Notes under the pieces: generated by a model
The model's database searches: none
The model's input: the letters and a program-made list of their open reading frames with translations, nothing else
Told to the model about the DNA's origin: nothing
Translations under genes and position numbers: made by a program
Shown here: in pieces, positions 1 through 8,640 of the stretch
Position numbering within the stretch: the stretch's first letter is position 1
Layout: every line of letters starts with the position of its first letter
DNA from: Bacteroidota bacterium
GTDB lineage: Bacteria; Bacteroidota; Bacteroidia; Bacteroidales; Paludibacteraceae
Assembly (NCBI GenBank): GCA_023391625.1
Contig: JAEWAN010000033.1
Coordinates: 1-64,000 of the forward strand
Direction: 5' to 3'
DNA: 64,000 nt

Positions 1-1998
1 GGGTTTGACGCCAGATCGTGGATTCGTTGCCGGAGGAATTGACTATCATCTGGTTGCCGTAACCGCTCGTATGGTCACCGTGTTTGATATAGGCGCTGTG
101 ATAACTCTGGGGATTGGAGCCTATGGCATATTGACCGGGCGAAAGGGTGCCGACTGCGAGATAGGTGTAATCGCTGTTGATCTTGTCGGTCTCACGGTTC
201 TCAAAGTCGCCGTCTGATACGATATTGATACCGGGTTGCTGGCTGGTTACTGTGACCTGGTAGGTGGTGTCGCCTTTGGTCGGGATGAATTCGATGGTTT
301 TGGTATTGCCGAACTCGCCGTCGCCTTTCCATTGGTAAGGGCCGTAGCCGGGACTGCTGATGGAGAGGGCATCGCCCAGACACATGGAAAGGTCCTGAGG
401 AACGGGTAGTTCATAGACACTGACCTGGATATAGTCGGGTTCTACGTCGCAGACTCCTCCCTGGGCATCAATCCGGTATTCGCCTTCGTAGCTCTTGTCT
501 ACATTGGGCAGGCGTAAGACAATATTGTCCTCAAAAGGGGGAGTGGAATGATGGACGGTACCGTCTGGAAGGGTAACCGTGATATTGGTATAGTCATTGG
601 CATCGGGTACTACAATGGTTATCTCGTCGCCTACGATATAATGGCTGACTCCCGTTTTACTGACTAAAGGCACTGAATTATAGTTGGAAAAATAACCGTA
701 AGTCAAATTCTTACTATTCCAGTTATCACTAACACTCATATGAAAAACACCGGATGAATTCTTTATACGAAACGGTTTATTCAAAGAAGGCAAGCTAAAC
801 AATCCGTAAGACCATTCTGAATTTGCCACTTGCTTAAACTGTTTGGCATCGATAATAGATGAGTTATTAAAAGAGTGGATATTCGCCGTTTCCGTAACCA
901 AAGCCACTTTTACCTGTTCACTACCCATTGGCATATAAGTAACTTCTGTAGAGCCGGTACAGGTCATTCTCGGCAACATGGTTCCACCTAACTCTATACC
1001 ATTACCGGTTCTGATTCCAATTACCTGAAATACAATATAAGGATTACCGTTATCCGATGTAAACAGCATAGCAGAATTAGCAGGTAAATTAAAGACAAAT
1101 TCCCTGTTAGTCGGCGATAAAGTTGTTAAAAGGAAATTGTTCGCATATATTTTAGTTTCGCCACAAGGTTGCCCCCCATATTCGTCAACATAAAAGAAAT
1201 ATGCAACTTTATGCTCTTCATTACCCGCCACGGCAACATATTCAGACCCAACCAAAGGTAAAGGAACCAACTGATCGCCAATAGGATCGTTAGCCCCCCC
1301 GGTCACATTCACAAAACAATCTGAAGTATTTACCGCAATAGGTTTATCCGATTTTATTATCGTATTACGCAATTGAGACCCCGGAGTATTTGAAGCCGCC
1401 CTTATAGCATAAGACTCTCCCCTATCCAGCAGAATATCAAAAGGCACATTCGCCGGTCGCCCACCGTCACAAGCTTTATACGGAGTGATAGTTACTTTGG
1501 TTTTATCCTCTGTCGCAACAATCTCAATAGAAGAACGGGCATCTGTATGATTCTCCTTATCCTGATATTGTGAAGGAACTATAAAATCATATCCCAATGC
1601 ATTTTTCCCTTTCAATGAATAAATTTCAGATTCATTTCCATCTATCGCATAATAAACACTAATCGGAGTAGTAGAAGTTATCAGAATCCCTTTATTCAAG
1701 ACTTTATTAAATTCATTATGTTCAATATACGTATACATCCACCGGGTCAAATCTACCTTCTCAAAACTATTGGCTTCAACTGTAATTTTCGTTGACTGAA
1801 ATTGAGGATTTTTTGGTTGGGATATAGTCACTGTTGCTGCTTCATCGTAAGTAGAAATACCAAAATAAATATTCTTGGCCCTACCACTCGGAATGTAAAC
1901 ATAAGGAGCTGCAAACCAAAATTCCGTATCTACCTGAGCAGACAAGTCGGAAAAAAGAATCAGAAAAAAGGATAAAACGAGAAATATTTTTTTCATGA
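1..1998 (-). CDS. Large secreted adhesin-like protein with IgGFc-binding-type N-terminal domain (3' end outside window)
   Basis: An open frame runs from an ATG at 1998 leftwards to position 1 without a stop, so 666 codons of a longer gene are visible. The first 20 residues form a signal peptide (MKKIF, a hydrophobic run, then SAQ). The stretch after it begins DTEFWFAAPYVY and resembles the N-terminal domain of IgGFc-binding-like proteins (about residues 21-440). Two Ig-like/PKD-like segments follow (about 445-590), then a module starting NIVSDGDFEN with SDYTY, YAIGSNPQ and DHTSGYGNQM, a pattern I associate with long T9SS-exported Bacteroidota proteins. The part of the gene left of about 660 is roughly 50% GC, while the 5' part is about 30-35%. 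Export by T9SS is inferred; a C-terminal sorting domain would lie outside the window. The natural substrate is unknown. Confidence 0.8.
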
Positions 1999-2198
1999 TA
2001 TGACAGATGTAAGGATTATATTTAAAGAACTTACAAAAGTGTATCTTTTAAACGAGCAATATATTAATCGTTTTGATAGTATTATTTGAAAATTTGACAA
2101 AATATTCTGAAAGAGGAAACAACTCGAATAACATTCATTCCTGAAAATGTACACATGTCTTGAAAAATTACAACACATCATTTTTAAGTTTAATTTTT

Positions 2199-2206
2199 TA
2201 CTTTTG
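2199..2206 (+). promoter_or_regulatory. Bacteroidota -7 box for tex
   Basis: TACTTTTG matches the Bacteroidota sigma-ABfr -7 consensus TAnnTTTG and lies 50 bases before the tex start codon. No convincing -33 TTG element was seen. Confidence 0.55.
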
Positions 2207-2256
2207 TATTCACTTTATAAACTGACAATATTCCAGAATTTATCAAAAATCCCAAT

Positions 2257-4395
2257 ATGAAAGACTCTTTATCCAAGCATATAGAATTAATATCCAATGC
2301 TTTGCAAATACCGGAAAAATCGGTAAAAAACACGATTACTTTATTTAAAGAAGGGGCGACAATACCCTTTATCAGCCGGTACCGGAAAGAGATGACCGGA
2401 GCTTTGGATGAAATACAAATATCAGAGATAAAAGAAAGATATGAGAAACTGTGTGAACTGGAAAAAAGAAAAGACACTGTTTTATCTGCCATAGAAGAAC
2501 AGGGCAAACTGTCTGTCGATTTAAAAAAGAGAATCGAGGAATGCTGGATCATCACGGAACTGGAAGATATTTATCTGCCTTATAAACCCAAACGACGCAC
2601 ACGGGCTGAAATAGCCAGAGAAAAAGGTCTGGAACCATTGGCCAAGCTACTGATGAAACAACAAATTGTAGACGTGGAACAGCAAGCTACACAATTTCTC
2701 AAAAAAGATATTAACACAACAGATGATGCACTACAAGGAGCCAGAGATATCATAGCTGAATGGGTAAATGAAAGCGAGAGTGCCCGTAATGCTGTACGGA
2801 CTGTTTTTAGCAGGGAAGCTGTTATTCAATCAAAAGTCATAAAAGGAAAAGAAGAAGAGGGACAAAAATACAGAGACTACTTTGATACTTCAGAAAAACT
2901 GTCTCGCTGCTCATCACACAGGTTACTGGCCATGCGCCGCGGAGAAGCGGAAGGTTTCCTACGAATTACAATCAGCCCGGAAGATGAACATTGCACCGAA
3001 CGCCTTGAACGCATTTTTATAAAGAATGAAAACAATGCGGCTGAACAAGTCCGTAAAGCTGTGAACGACGGATACAAACGGCTTCTTAAACCTTCCATAG
3101 AAAATGAATTTGCGTCCGAAAGCAAAATAAAAGCAGATAAAGAAGCGATACGGGTTTTCAGCGAAAACCTGAAACAACTTCTCCTTGCCCCGCCATTGGG
3201 ACAAAAAAGGGTTTTAGGCATTGACCCCGGTTTCCGCACCGGATGTAAAGTAGTGTGCCTGGATGCTCAGGGAGCACTGCTACATAACGAGACCATTTAC
3301 CCCCACCCGCCTCAAAATGAATATGCACAAGCCATGCGCAAAATTCAGAAACTGGTAGAAGCTTATGATATTCAAGCCATAGCTATAGGCAACGGAACTG
3401 CCGGACGTGAAACCGAAAAATTCATACAAAACATCCGTTTTGACCGGAAAGTCCAGATTTTTTCCGTTAGTGAAAACGGAGCCTCTATCTATTCTGCATC
3501 CAAGATAGCCCGGGAAGAGTTTCCTGAATATGACGTTACTGTCAGAGGCGCTGTATCTATTGCACGCAGGTTGATGGATCCGTTAGCAGAGTTGGTGAAA
3601 ATAGACCCAAAGTCAATAGGCGTAGGACAATATCAACATGACGTAGACCAGGGCTTACTGAAAAAAGCACTGGATCAAACTGTTGAAAATGCTGTAAATA
3701 AAGTAGGAGTCAATGTCAATACGGCCAGTAAACATTTGCTCACATACATATCCGGTTTAGGTCCGCAATTAGCACAAAACATAGTAAGTTATCGGGATGA
3801 AAACGGCGCTTTCCAAGACCGCCGACAACTACTTAAAGTTTCTAAAATGGGAGCTAAAACCTATGAACAATGCGCTGGTTTTCTTCGTATTCCAGACGGA
3901 AGAGAACCTTTGGACAACTCTGCCGTCCACCCGGAAAGCTATCCGATTGTAGAAAAAATGGCAAAAGACCTACAAATGGAAGTCAGTCAATTAATTGGGA
4001 ACAAAGAGATTTTAAACTCCATTGACCTAAATAAATATATTAACGAAAAAATCGGGCTTCTTACCCTTTCTGACATTATAAAAGAACTTGAAAAACCGGG
4101 ACGTGACCCCCGTACAACCATAAAGGTTTTTGAATTCGATCCGAACATCACGACTATACATGACTTACGTACAGGCATGGAACTACCGGGAATCGTTACA
4201 AACATTACAAACTTCGGGGCTTTTGTCGATATAGGTATCAAAGAAAACGGATTAATACATGTATCTCAAATGGCAGAACGATTTATTAGTAACCCTGCAG
4301 AAATCGTTTCCGTACATGAACATGTAAAAGTACAAGTACTGGAAGTCGATCCCGACAGAAAAAGAATACAACTAAAATTAATTTCCAAAGAATAA
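2257..4395 (+). CDS. tex: Tex-family RNA-binding protein
   Basis: The 712-residue product is a full-length Tex protein, a conserved nucleic-acid-binding factor linked to transcription in other bacteria. An N-terminal helical Tex domain is followed by a YqgF/RNase H-like domain beginning VLGIDPGFRTG (D323), helix-hairpin-helix repeats around residues 490-560 (for example ISGLGPQLAQNIV), and a C-terminal S1 RNA-binding domain from about residue 640 (GIVTNITNFGAFVDIG, GLIHVSQMA). The ATG at 2257 fits a promoter at 2199-2206. It is divergent from the adhesin gene and is followed by 338 bases before the aminotransferase, so it is probably monocistronic. The assignment is secure; the precise cellular role in this lineage is not. 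Confidence 0.96.
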   Translation: MKDSLSKHIELISNALQIPEKSVKNTITLFKEGATIPFISRYRKEMTGALDEIQISEIKERYEKLCELEKRKDTVLSAIEEQGKLSVDLKKRIEECWIITELEDIYLPYKPKRRTRAEIAREKGLEPLAKLLMKQQIVDVEQQATQFLKKDINTTDDALQGARDIIAEWVNESESARNAVRTVFSREAVIQSKVIKGKEEEGQKYRDYFDTSEKLSRCSSHRLLAMRRGEAEGFLRITISPEDEHCTERLERIFIKNENNAAEQVRKAVNDGYKRLLKPSIENEFASESKIKADKEAIRVFSENLKQLLLAPPLGQKRVLGIDPGFRTGCKVVCLDAQGALLHNETIYPHPPQNEYAQAMRKIQKLVEAYDIQAIAIGNGTAGRETEKFIQNIRFDRKVQIFSVSENGASIYSASKIAREEFPEYDVTVRGAVSIARRLMDPLAELVKIDPKSIGVGQYQHDVDQGLLKKALDQTVENAVNKVGVNVNTASKHLLTYISGLGPQLAQNIVSYRDENGAFQDRRQLLKVSKMGAKTYEQCAGFLRIPDGREPLDNSAVHPESYPIVEKMAKDLQMEVSQLIGNKEILNSIDLNKYINEKIGLLTLSDIIKELEKPGRDPRTTIKVFEFDPNITTIHDLRTGMELPGIVTNITNFGAFVDIGIKENGLIHVSQMAERFISNPAEIVSVHEHVKVQVLEVDPDRKRIQLKLISKE

Positions 4396-4468
4396 CATCT
4401 TATATTCAAGAGTAAAAAGATGTTGAAACCCGTGACAAGACAAGCTAAAAGCACTTTTTCCAGCTTGT
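4394..4468 (+). other. Two hairpins downstream of tex
   Basis: The 338-base gap after tex contains two inverted repeats: AACATCTT/AAGATGTT (4394-4401 and 4417-4424, overlapping the stop codon) and ACAAGCT/AGCTTGT (4440-4446 and 4462-4468), the latter extended by an inner AAAAG/CTTTT pair. Neither is followed by a strong T-run on the + strand, so they may be weak terminators or 3'-end stabilisers. Apart from these and the promoter at 4706, nothing else was seen in this gap. Confidence 0.35.
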
Positions 4469-4705
4469 AATCGGATATTGCCTTTTATGAATTTCGTCAG
4501 AGTTACTATCTTATTTTTCAGTAATGTTAAGAGTTAGTGTATAAAGATTTAGATGTTTATGAGTACAGGTATAACACCTCATCATTCACAGACTTTTATC
4601 CAGTAAAAACAAACAGGAACCGACATTCCTGAAAATCTTTTTATAAACATAAAGAACAAGTCCAACAGTTAGTAAAAAATTACTACTTTTGCTTTTTTAA
4701 ATTTA

Positions 4706-4713
4706 TATTTTTG
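4706..4713 (+). promoter_or_regulatory. Bacteroidota -7 box for the aminotransferase gene
   Basis: TATTTTTG fits TAnnTTTG, 20 bases before the ATG at 4734. A second match, TACTTTTG, lies at 4684-4691. Which is used cannot be told from sequence. Confidence 0.45.
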
Positions 4714-4733
4714 TCATATAGTTAATTATAAAC

Positions 4734-5933
4734 ATGCCACAAACATCCAAACGCGGGCAATTGATGCCTGAATCACCCATTCGTAAATTAGTTCCGTTAG
4801 CTGATAAAGCTAAGGCACGTGGTGTAAAAGTTTATCATCTAAACATCGGGCAACCTGATATAAAAACTCCGGAAATAGCGCTTGAAGCCGTACGCAATGT
4901 AAAACGCGAGATATTGGAGTATAGCCCCAGTGACGGAATCAAAAGCTTAAAATCAAAGTTAGCGAGCTACTATCATAAATTTAATATTGATGCGACTGAA
5001 GAAGACATAATTGTTACCTCCGGAGGTTCCGAAGCCGTAAACTTCGCATTTATGAGTTGCCTTGACCCAGGTGATGAAATAATTGTCCCGGAACCGGCAT
5101 ATGCTAACTATACAGCATTCGCCATTGCTGCCGGAGCGGTGGTAAAAGCGGTCGTTTCCACAATAGAAGAAGGTTTTGCGCTGCCTCCTATTGAAAAGTT
5201 CGAGGAACTTATCACACCCCGTACTAAAGGGATCATGATCTGTAACCCGAACAACCCGACAGGTTACCTCTATACCAGGTCTGAAATGAATAAAATAAGG
5301 GATCTGGTAAAAAAATACGACTTATATCTGTTTTCTGATGAGGTATACCGCGAATTCTGCTACACCAACGCACCTTATATATCAGCTTTCCACCTGGATG
5401 GAATAGAAGAAAACGTAATACTTATAGATTCTGTTTCCAAACGATACAGCGAATGTGGTATACGGATAGGAGCTTTGGTTACTAAGAACAAGGAAGTACG
5501 GAAAAACGTAATGAAATTCTGTCAGGCACGTTTAAGTCCTCCGTTATTGGGACAAATCGTAGCAGAAGCTTCAATAGACACTCCACAGGATTACTTGATG
5601 GATGTCTATAATGAGTATCTTGAACGTCGTAAATTCCTGATTGACGGACTAAACAGAATCCCGGGAGTTTATTCCCCCATACCAATGGGAGCTTTCTATA
5701 CGGTAGCACGACTCCCTATTGACGATGCAGACAAATTCTGTGCATGGTTGTTATCGGATTTTGAACATGAAGGACAAACGGTAATGATGGCTCCGGCTTC
5801 CGGTTTCTACACAGTAGAAAATTTAGGCAAGAACGAAGTCCGCATAGCTTACGTATTGGAAAAAGAAGAGTTAAAACAAGCATTGATTGTACTTCAAAAA
5901 GCACTGGAAGCATATCCGGGCAGAACAAACTAA
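4734..5933 (+). CDS. PLP-dependent class I aminotransferase (AspC/AspAT-like)
   Basis: The 399-residue product is a complete fold-type I aminotransferase. It has the substrate/PLP motif NPNNPTGYLY, the PLP-phosphate loop TSGGSEAVNFAF near residue 97, a DEVYREF segment, and a PLP-lysine motif SVSKRYSECGIRIG. It probably transfers amino groups between aspartate or another amino acid and 2-oxoglutarate in the cytoplasm. Substrate specificity cannot be decided from sequence. The permease gene follows after only 21 bases, suggesting co-transcription, though no functional link is obvious. Confidence 0.9.
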   Translation: MPQTSKRGQLMPESPIRKLVPLADKAKARGVKVYHLNIGQPDIKTPEIALEAVRNVKREILEYSPSDGIKSLKSKLASYYHKFNIDATEEDIIVTSGGSEAVNFAFMSCLDPGDEIIVPEPAYANYTAFAIAAGAVVKAVVSTIEEGFALPPIEKFEELITPRTKGIMICNPNNPTGYLYTRSEMNKIRDLVKKYDLYLFSDEVYREFCYTNAPYISAFHLDGIEENVILIDSVSKRYSECGIRIGALVTKNKEVRKNVMKFCQARLSPPLLGQIVAEASIDTPQDYLMDVYNEYLERRKFLIDGLNRIPGVYSPIPMGAFYTVARLPIDDADKFCAWLLSDFEHEGQTVMMAPASGFYTVENLGKNEVRIAYVLEKEELKQALIVLQKALEAYPGRTN

Positions 5934-5954
5934 AAATCAGAAAAGCTAATTCGA

Positions 5955-7196
5955 ATGAATTTTGAATATTTCATAGCTAAACGCATTCACTTTCAGCAGG
6001 GCAAGAAAAACGTTTCTCGCCCTGCCGTGCGTATTGCCATGATTGGTATGTCGCTTGGATTAGCCGTAATGATTATATCGATAGCCGTCATAACCGGATT
6101 TAAAAAAGAAATACGGAACAAGACGATAGGTTTCGGAGGACATATTCAAATAACGAACTTTGACAATAACAATACCTTTGAAATGAAGCCTATCCACATG
6201 GATACATCCTTGATAAATAAAATAGCTTCTGTAGAAGGTGTGAAAAACGTACAACGTTTTATAACCAAACCTGGAATTATCAAAACGGATACAGAGTTCC
6301 AAGGGGTTATTCTGAAAGGAGTCGGCGAAGAATTTGACTGGAACTTTTTCAGCTCCAACATGACCGAAGGAGAAATACTTAACACATCCAAAGACTCTTT
6401 ACAGAATAAGGTCATCCTATCCACTACCCTGGCAAAAATGCTTTCTCTTAAAACAGGCGACAGCTTCTTCACCTACTTTATTGGCGATAATATAAGAGCC
6501 CGTAAGTTTACGGTTGCCGGACTATATTCCACTAATTTCGTGGAATACGATAAAATGTTTATCCTGACTGATATACGGCATACCCGCCAACTCAACAAGT
6601 GGGATGAAACGGCTTTCAGCGGACTGGAAATTCTAATTGACGATTTCAATCACCTCGACAAGGTAGGAGATGCAGTATATTTTATTACATCCAACCGTTT
6701 TAATGAAGAAGGGGAAACTTATTTCACCCGTACCATCAAACAAATCAATCCGCAAATTTTCGGATGGTTGGATTTACTGGATACTAATGTATGGGTTATC
6801 CTAATACTTATGCTGGCTGTTGCCGGTTTTATCATGATTTCCGGCCTGCTGATACTTATCCTTGAAAGAACGTACATGATCGGCATATTAAAAGCTCTGG
6901 GGGCAACAAACTGGTCAATACGTAAAATCTTTCTGTATCATTCATTCTTTCTTATTACCAAAGGAATGTTATGGGGTAATCTAATCGGGATCGTTTTATG
7001 CCTTATACAACAATATACAGGACTCATACCTCTTGATCCGGAAGCATACTATGTAGCCAGCGTTCCTATATCCTTCAACTGGTTATTTATCATCCTGCTT
7101 AATGTCTGTACACTGGTTATATCCATTCTACTTATGATCATCCCGTCTTATCTTATCACCAAGATATCACCTGCCAAAATCATACGGTACGAATAG
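5955..7196 (+). CDS. ABC transporter permease of the FtsX/LolE family
   Basis: This 413-residue inner-membrane protein has one N-terminal membrane helix (about residues 26-46), a large periplasmic MacB-like domain (about 50-270) and three C-terminal helices. The conserved stretch around LERTYMIGILKALGATNWSI is typical of FtsX-type permeases. The start MNFEYFIAKRIHF is typical of Bacteroidota lipoprotein-releasing permeases related to LolC/LolE. It likely works with a LolD-type ATPase to extract lipoproteins from the inner membrane; no ATPase gene is adjacent. It lies 21 bases after the aminotransferase and ends before a bidirectional terminator. The lipoprotein role is inferred from family membership. 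Confidence 0.85.
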   Translation: MNFEYFIAKRIHFQQGKKNVSRPAVRIAMIGMSLGLAVMIISIAVITGFKKEIRNKTIGFGGHIQITNFDNNNTFEMKPIHMDTSLINKIASVEGVKNVQRFITKPGIIKTDTEFQGVILKGVGEEFDWNFFSSNMTEGEILNTSKDSLQNKVILSTTLAKMLSLKTGDSFFTYFIGDNIRARKFTVAGLYSTNFVEYDKMFILTDIRHTRQLNKWDETAFSGLEILIDDFNHLDKVGDAVYFITSNRFNEEGETYFTRTIKQINPQIFGWLDLLDTNVWVILILMLAVAGFIMISGLLILILERTYMIGILKALGATNWSIRKIFLYHSFFLITKGMLWGNLIGIVLCLIQQYTGLIPLDPEAYYVASVPISFNWLFIILLNVCTLVISILLMIIPSYLITKISPAKIIRYE

Positions 7197-7405
7197 AAAT
7201 TCTAACCTTAAATTTCTCGCATGGCTGGTAAGTAAAAAAATCACTTTATCATGCCTATCACAATGCGGAAGTCAAATCCAAGCTTCTTCTCCTACATATT
7301 TGGCTATTCTAAATCCGAAAGAACTTTATTATAGTTTCCATCCCTATTAAAAGAAACAACACTCCCCTTTCTTTTACTGAAAACTTCATATCGGTATTTA
7401 AAATA

Positions 7406-7442
7406 GAAAAGCGGTATTTGAAATTCAAATACCGCTTTTCTG
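7406..7442. terminator. Bidirectional terminator between the permease and skp genes
   Basis: A perfect 18-base inverted repeat (7406-7423 and 7425-7442, core AAGCGGTATTTG) separates the convergent permease (+) and skp (-) genes. The tips of the stem will form the loop in RNA. T-rich sequence flanks both sides. Confidence 0.8.
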
Positions 7443-7460
7443 TATTGTTGTATAAACAAA

Positions 7461-7967
7461 TTATTTAATACCCAATTTAGCTTTTACCAAAGCTGTAATG
7501 TCATTTGATTTAGGAGAAGAATAAACAATTCCTTGTGCTGATAAATCAAAAACATAGGTGTAATTCTGCTCTGCTGCAACTTCACCAATCGCTTTCGTTA
7601 CTTTTTCAATCAAAGGAGCCACAAATTCCTGTTGTTTTTGCTGTAAATCCACACTTGCAGACTGAGTAAAAACGTTCAGACGTTGTTCCATTTCCATCAA
7701 TTCACTCTCACGGGTTTCTTTGATACTTTGAGGCATAGTGGACAGTTTGTCCTGATATTCTTTAATTTTTGCCTGGAACTCTTCCCGCATCTTCAATATT
7801 TCACCTTCATATTCAGACTGCAAAGCCTCCAAATCCTTTTCCATTTTCTCACGTTCTGGCATAGCCATAATTATTTGCTGGGAATTTACATGTCCCAATT
7901 TCAGATCCTGTGCCATCATGGCCAACGGCATAAAACAAAGAAGAAAGATTACTATTTTTTTCGACAT
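7461..7967 (-). CDS. OmpH/Skp-family periplasmic chaperone (second copy)
   Basis: The 168-residue product has a signal peptide (MSKKIVIFLLCFMPLAMMAQ) followed by KLGHVNSQQII and a long charged helix (about residues 38-115). It ends with a small beta domain (YTYVFDLSAQGIVYSS). This is the jellyfish architecture of Skp/OmpH, which holds unfolded outer-membrane proteins in the periplasm. It is the last gene of the porG-uppS-bamA-skp-skp run and stops just before the terminator at 7406-7442. It is paralogous to the neighbouring gene at 8020-8535. Confidence 0.92.
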   Translation of the reverse strand: MSKKIVIFLLCFMPLAMMAQDLKLGHVNSQQIIMAMPEREKMEKDLEALQSEYEGEILKMREEFQAKIKEYQDKLSTMPQSIKETRESELMEMEQRLNVFTQSASVDLQQKQQEFVAPLIEKVTKAIGEVAAEQNYTYVFDLSAQGIVYSSPKSNDITALVKAKLGIK

Positions 7968-8019
7968 GATTATATAATTATTATGCGTTATTTATTGTTT
8001 TGCGCACAAAGTTAAAAAT

Positions 8020-8535
8020 TTATTTTGAATAACCTAATTTACGTAACACCTCATCGCTAATATCCAGTTTTGGGGAAGCTATAACAACGCTCATTGCAGA
8101 GCTACGATCAAAGACAAGGTCATAACCCTTATCATCTGTTATTTCCTGAAGAGCCGTATAAATTTCATCCTGTATAGGTTTCATTAGCGTTTCGCGTTTT
8201 TTAAACAACTCACCATCCTGACCGAAATATTTTCTCTTCAACTCCTGAGCAGCTTTTTCCTTTGCTATAATTTCTTCCTCACGCTGCACTTTCATTTCTT
8301 CGGAAAGAAAAACCAGCTCTGTCTGATAATTTTTATAAAGCTGTTGTACCTCCTGCATTTGGGCTTCTACTTCTGACTGCCACTTTTTTGACACCTGATT
8401 CAACTGTTCATTAGCTGTTTCATAAGAAGGAATATTCTTCATTATATATTCCATATCTACCATTGCAATTTTTTGTGCCTGCGTAAATACAGCACATACA
8501 GCAACCAAACATACGGTCAAAATGATTTTTTTCAT
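8020..8535 (-). CDS. OmpH/Skp-family periplasmic chaperone (first copy)
   Basis: This 171-residue protein has a signal peptide (MKKIILTVCLVAVCAVFTQAQ), then IAMVDMEYIMKNIPSY, a coiled-coil arm rich in E, K and Q (about residues 40-115) and the C-terminal YDLVFDRSSAMSVVIASP strand pair. It is a typical Skp chaperone delivering beta-barrel proteins to the BAM complex. It lies about 105 bases after bamA and 52 bases before the second skp. The two copies share architecture but are clearly diverged, so they may differ in client preference. Confidence 0.92.
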   Translation of the reverse strand: MKKIILTVCLVAVCAVFTQAQKIAMVDMEYIMKNIPSYETANEQLNQVSKKWQSEVEAQMQEVQQLYKNYQTELVFLSEEMKVQREEEIIAKEKAAQELKRKYFGQDGELFKKRETLMKPIQDEIYTALQEITDDKGYDLVFDRSSAMSVVIASPKLDISDEVLRKLGYSK

Positions 8536-8640
8536 ATTTGTAAAATTAAGATTGTTACTCGCTTTTCAGAATAATATACGAATTACAAAATTTAAGCCAA
8601 AGAACAATTTTCTGATTATAAAAAAGCTTAAATAGCATTA

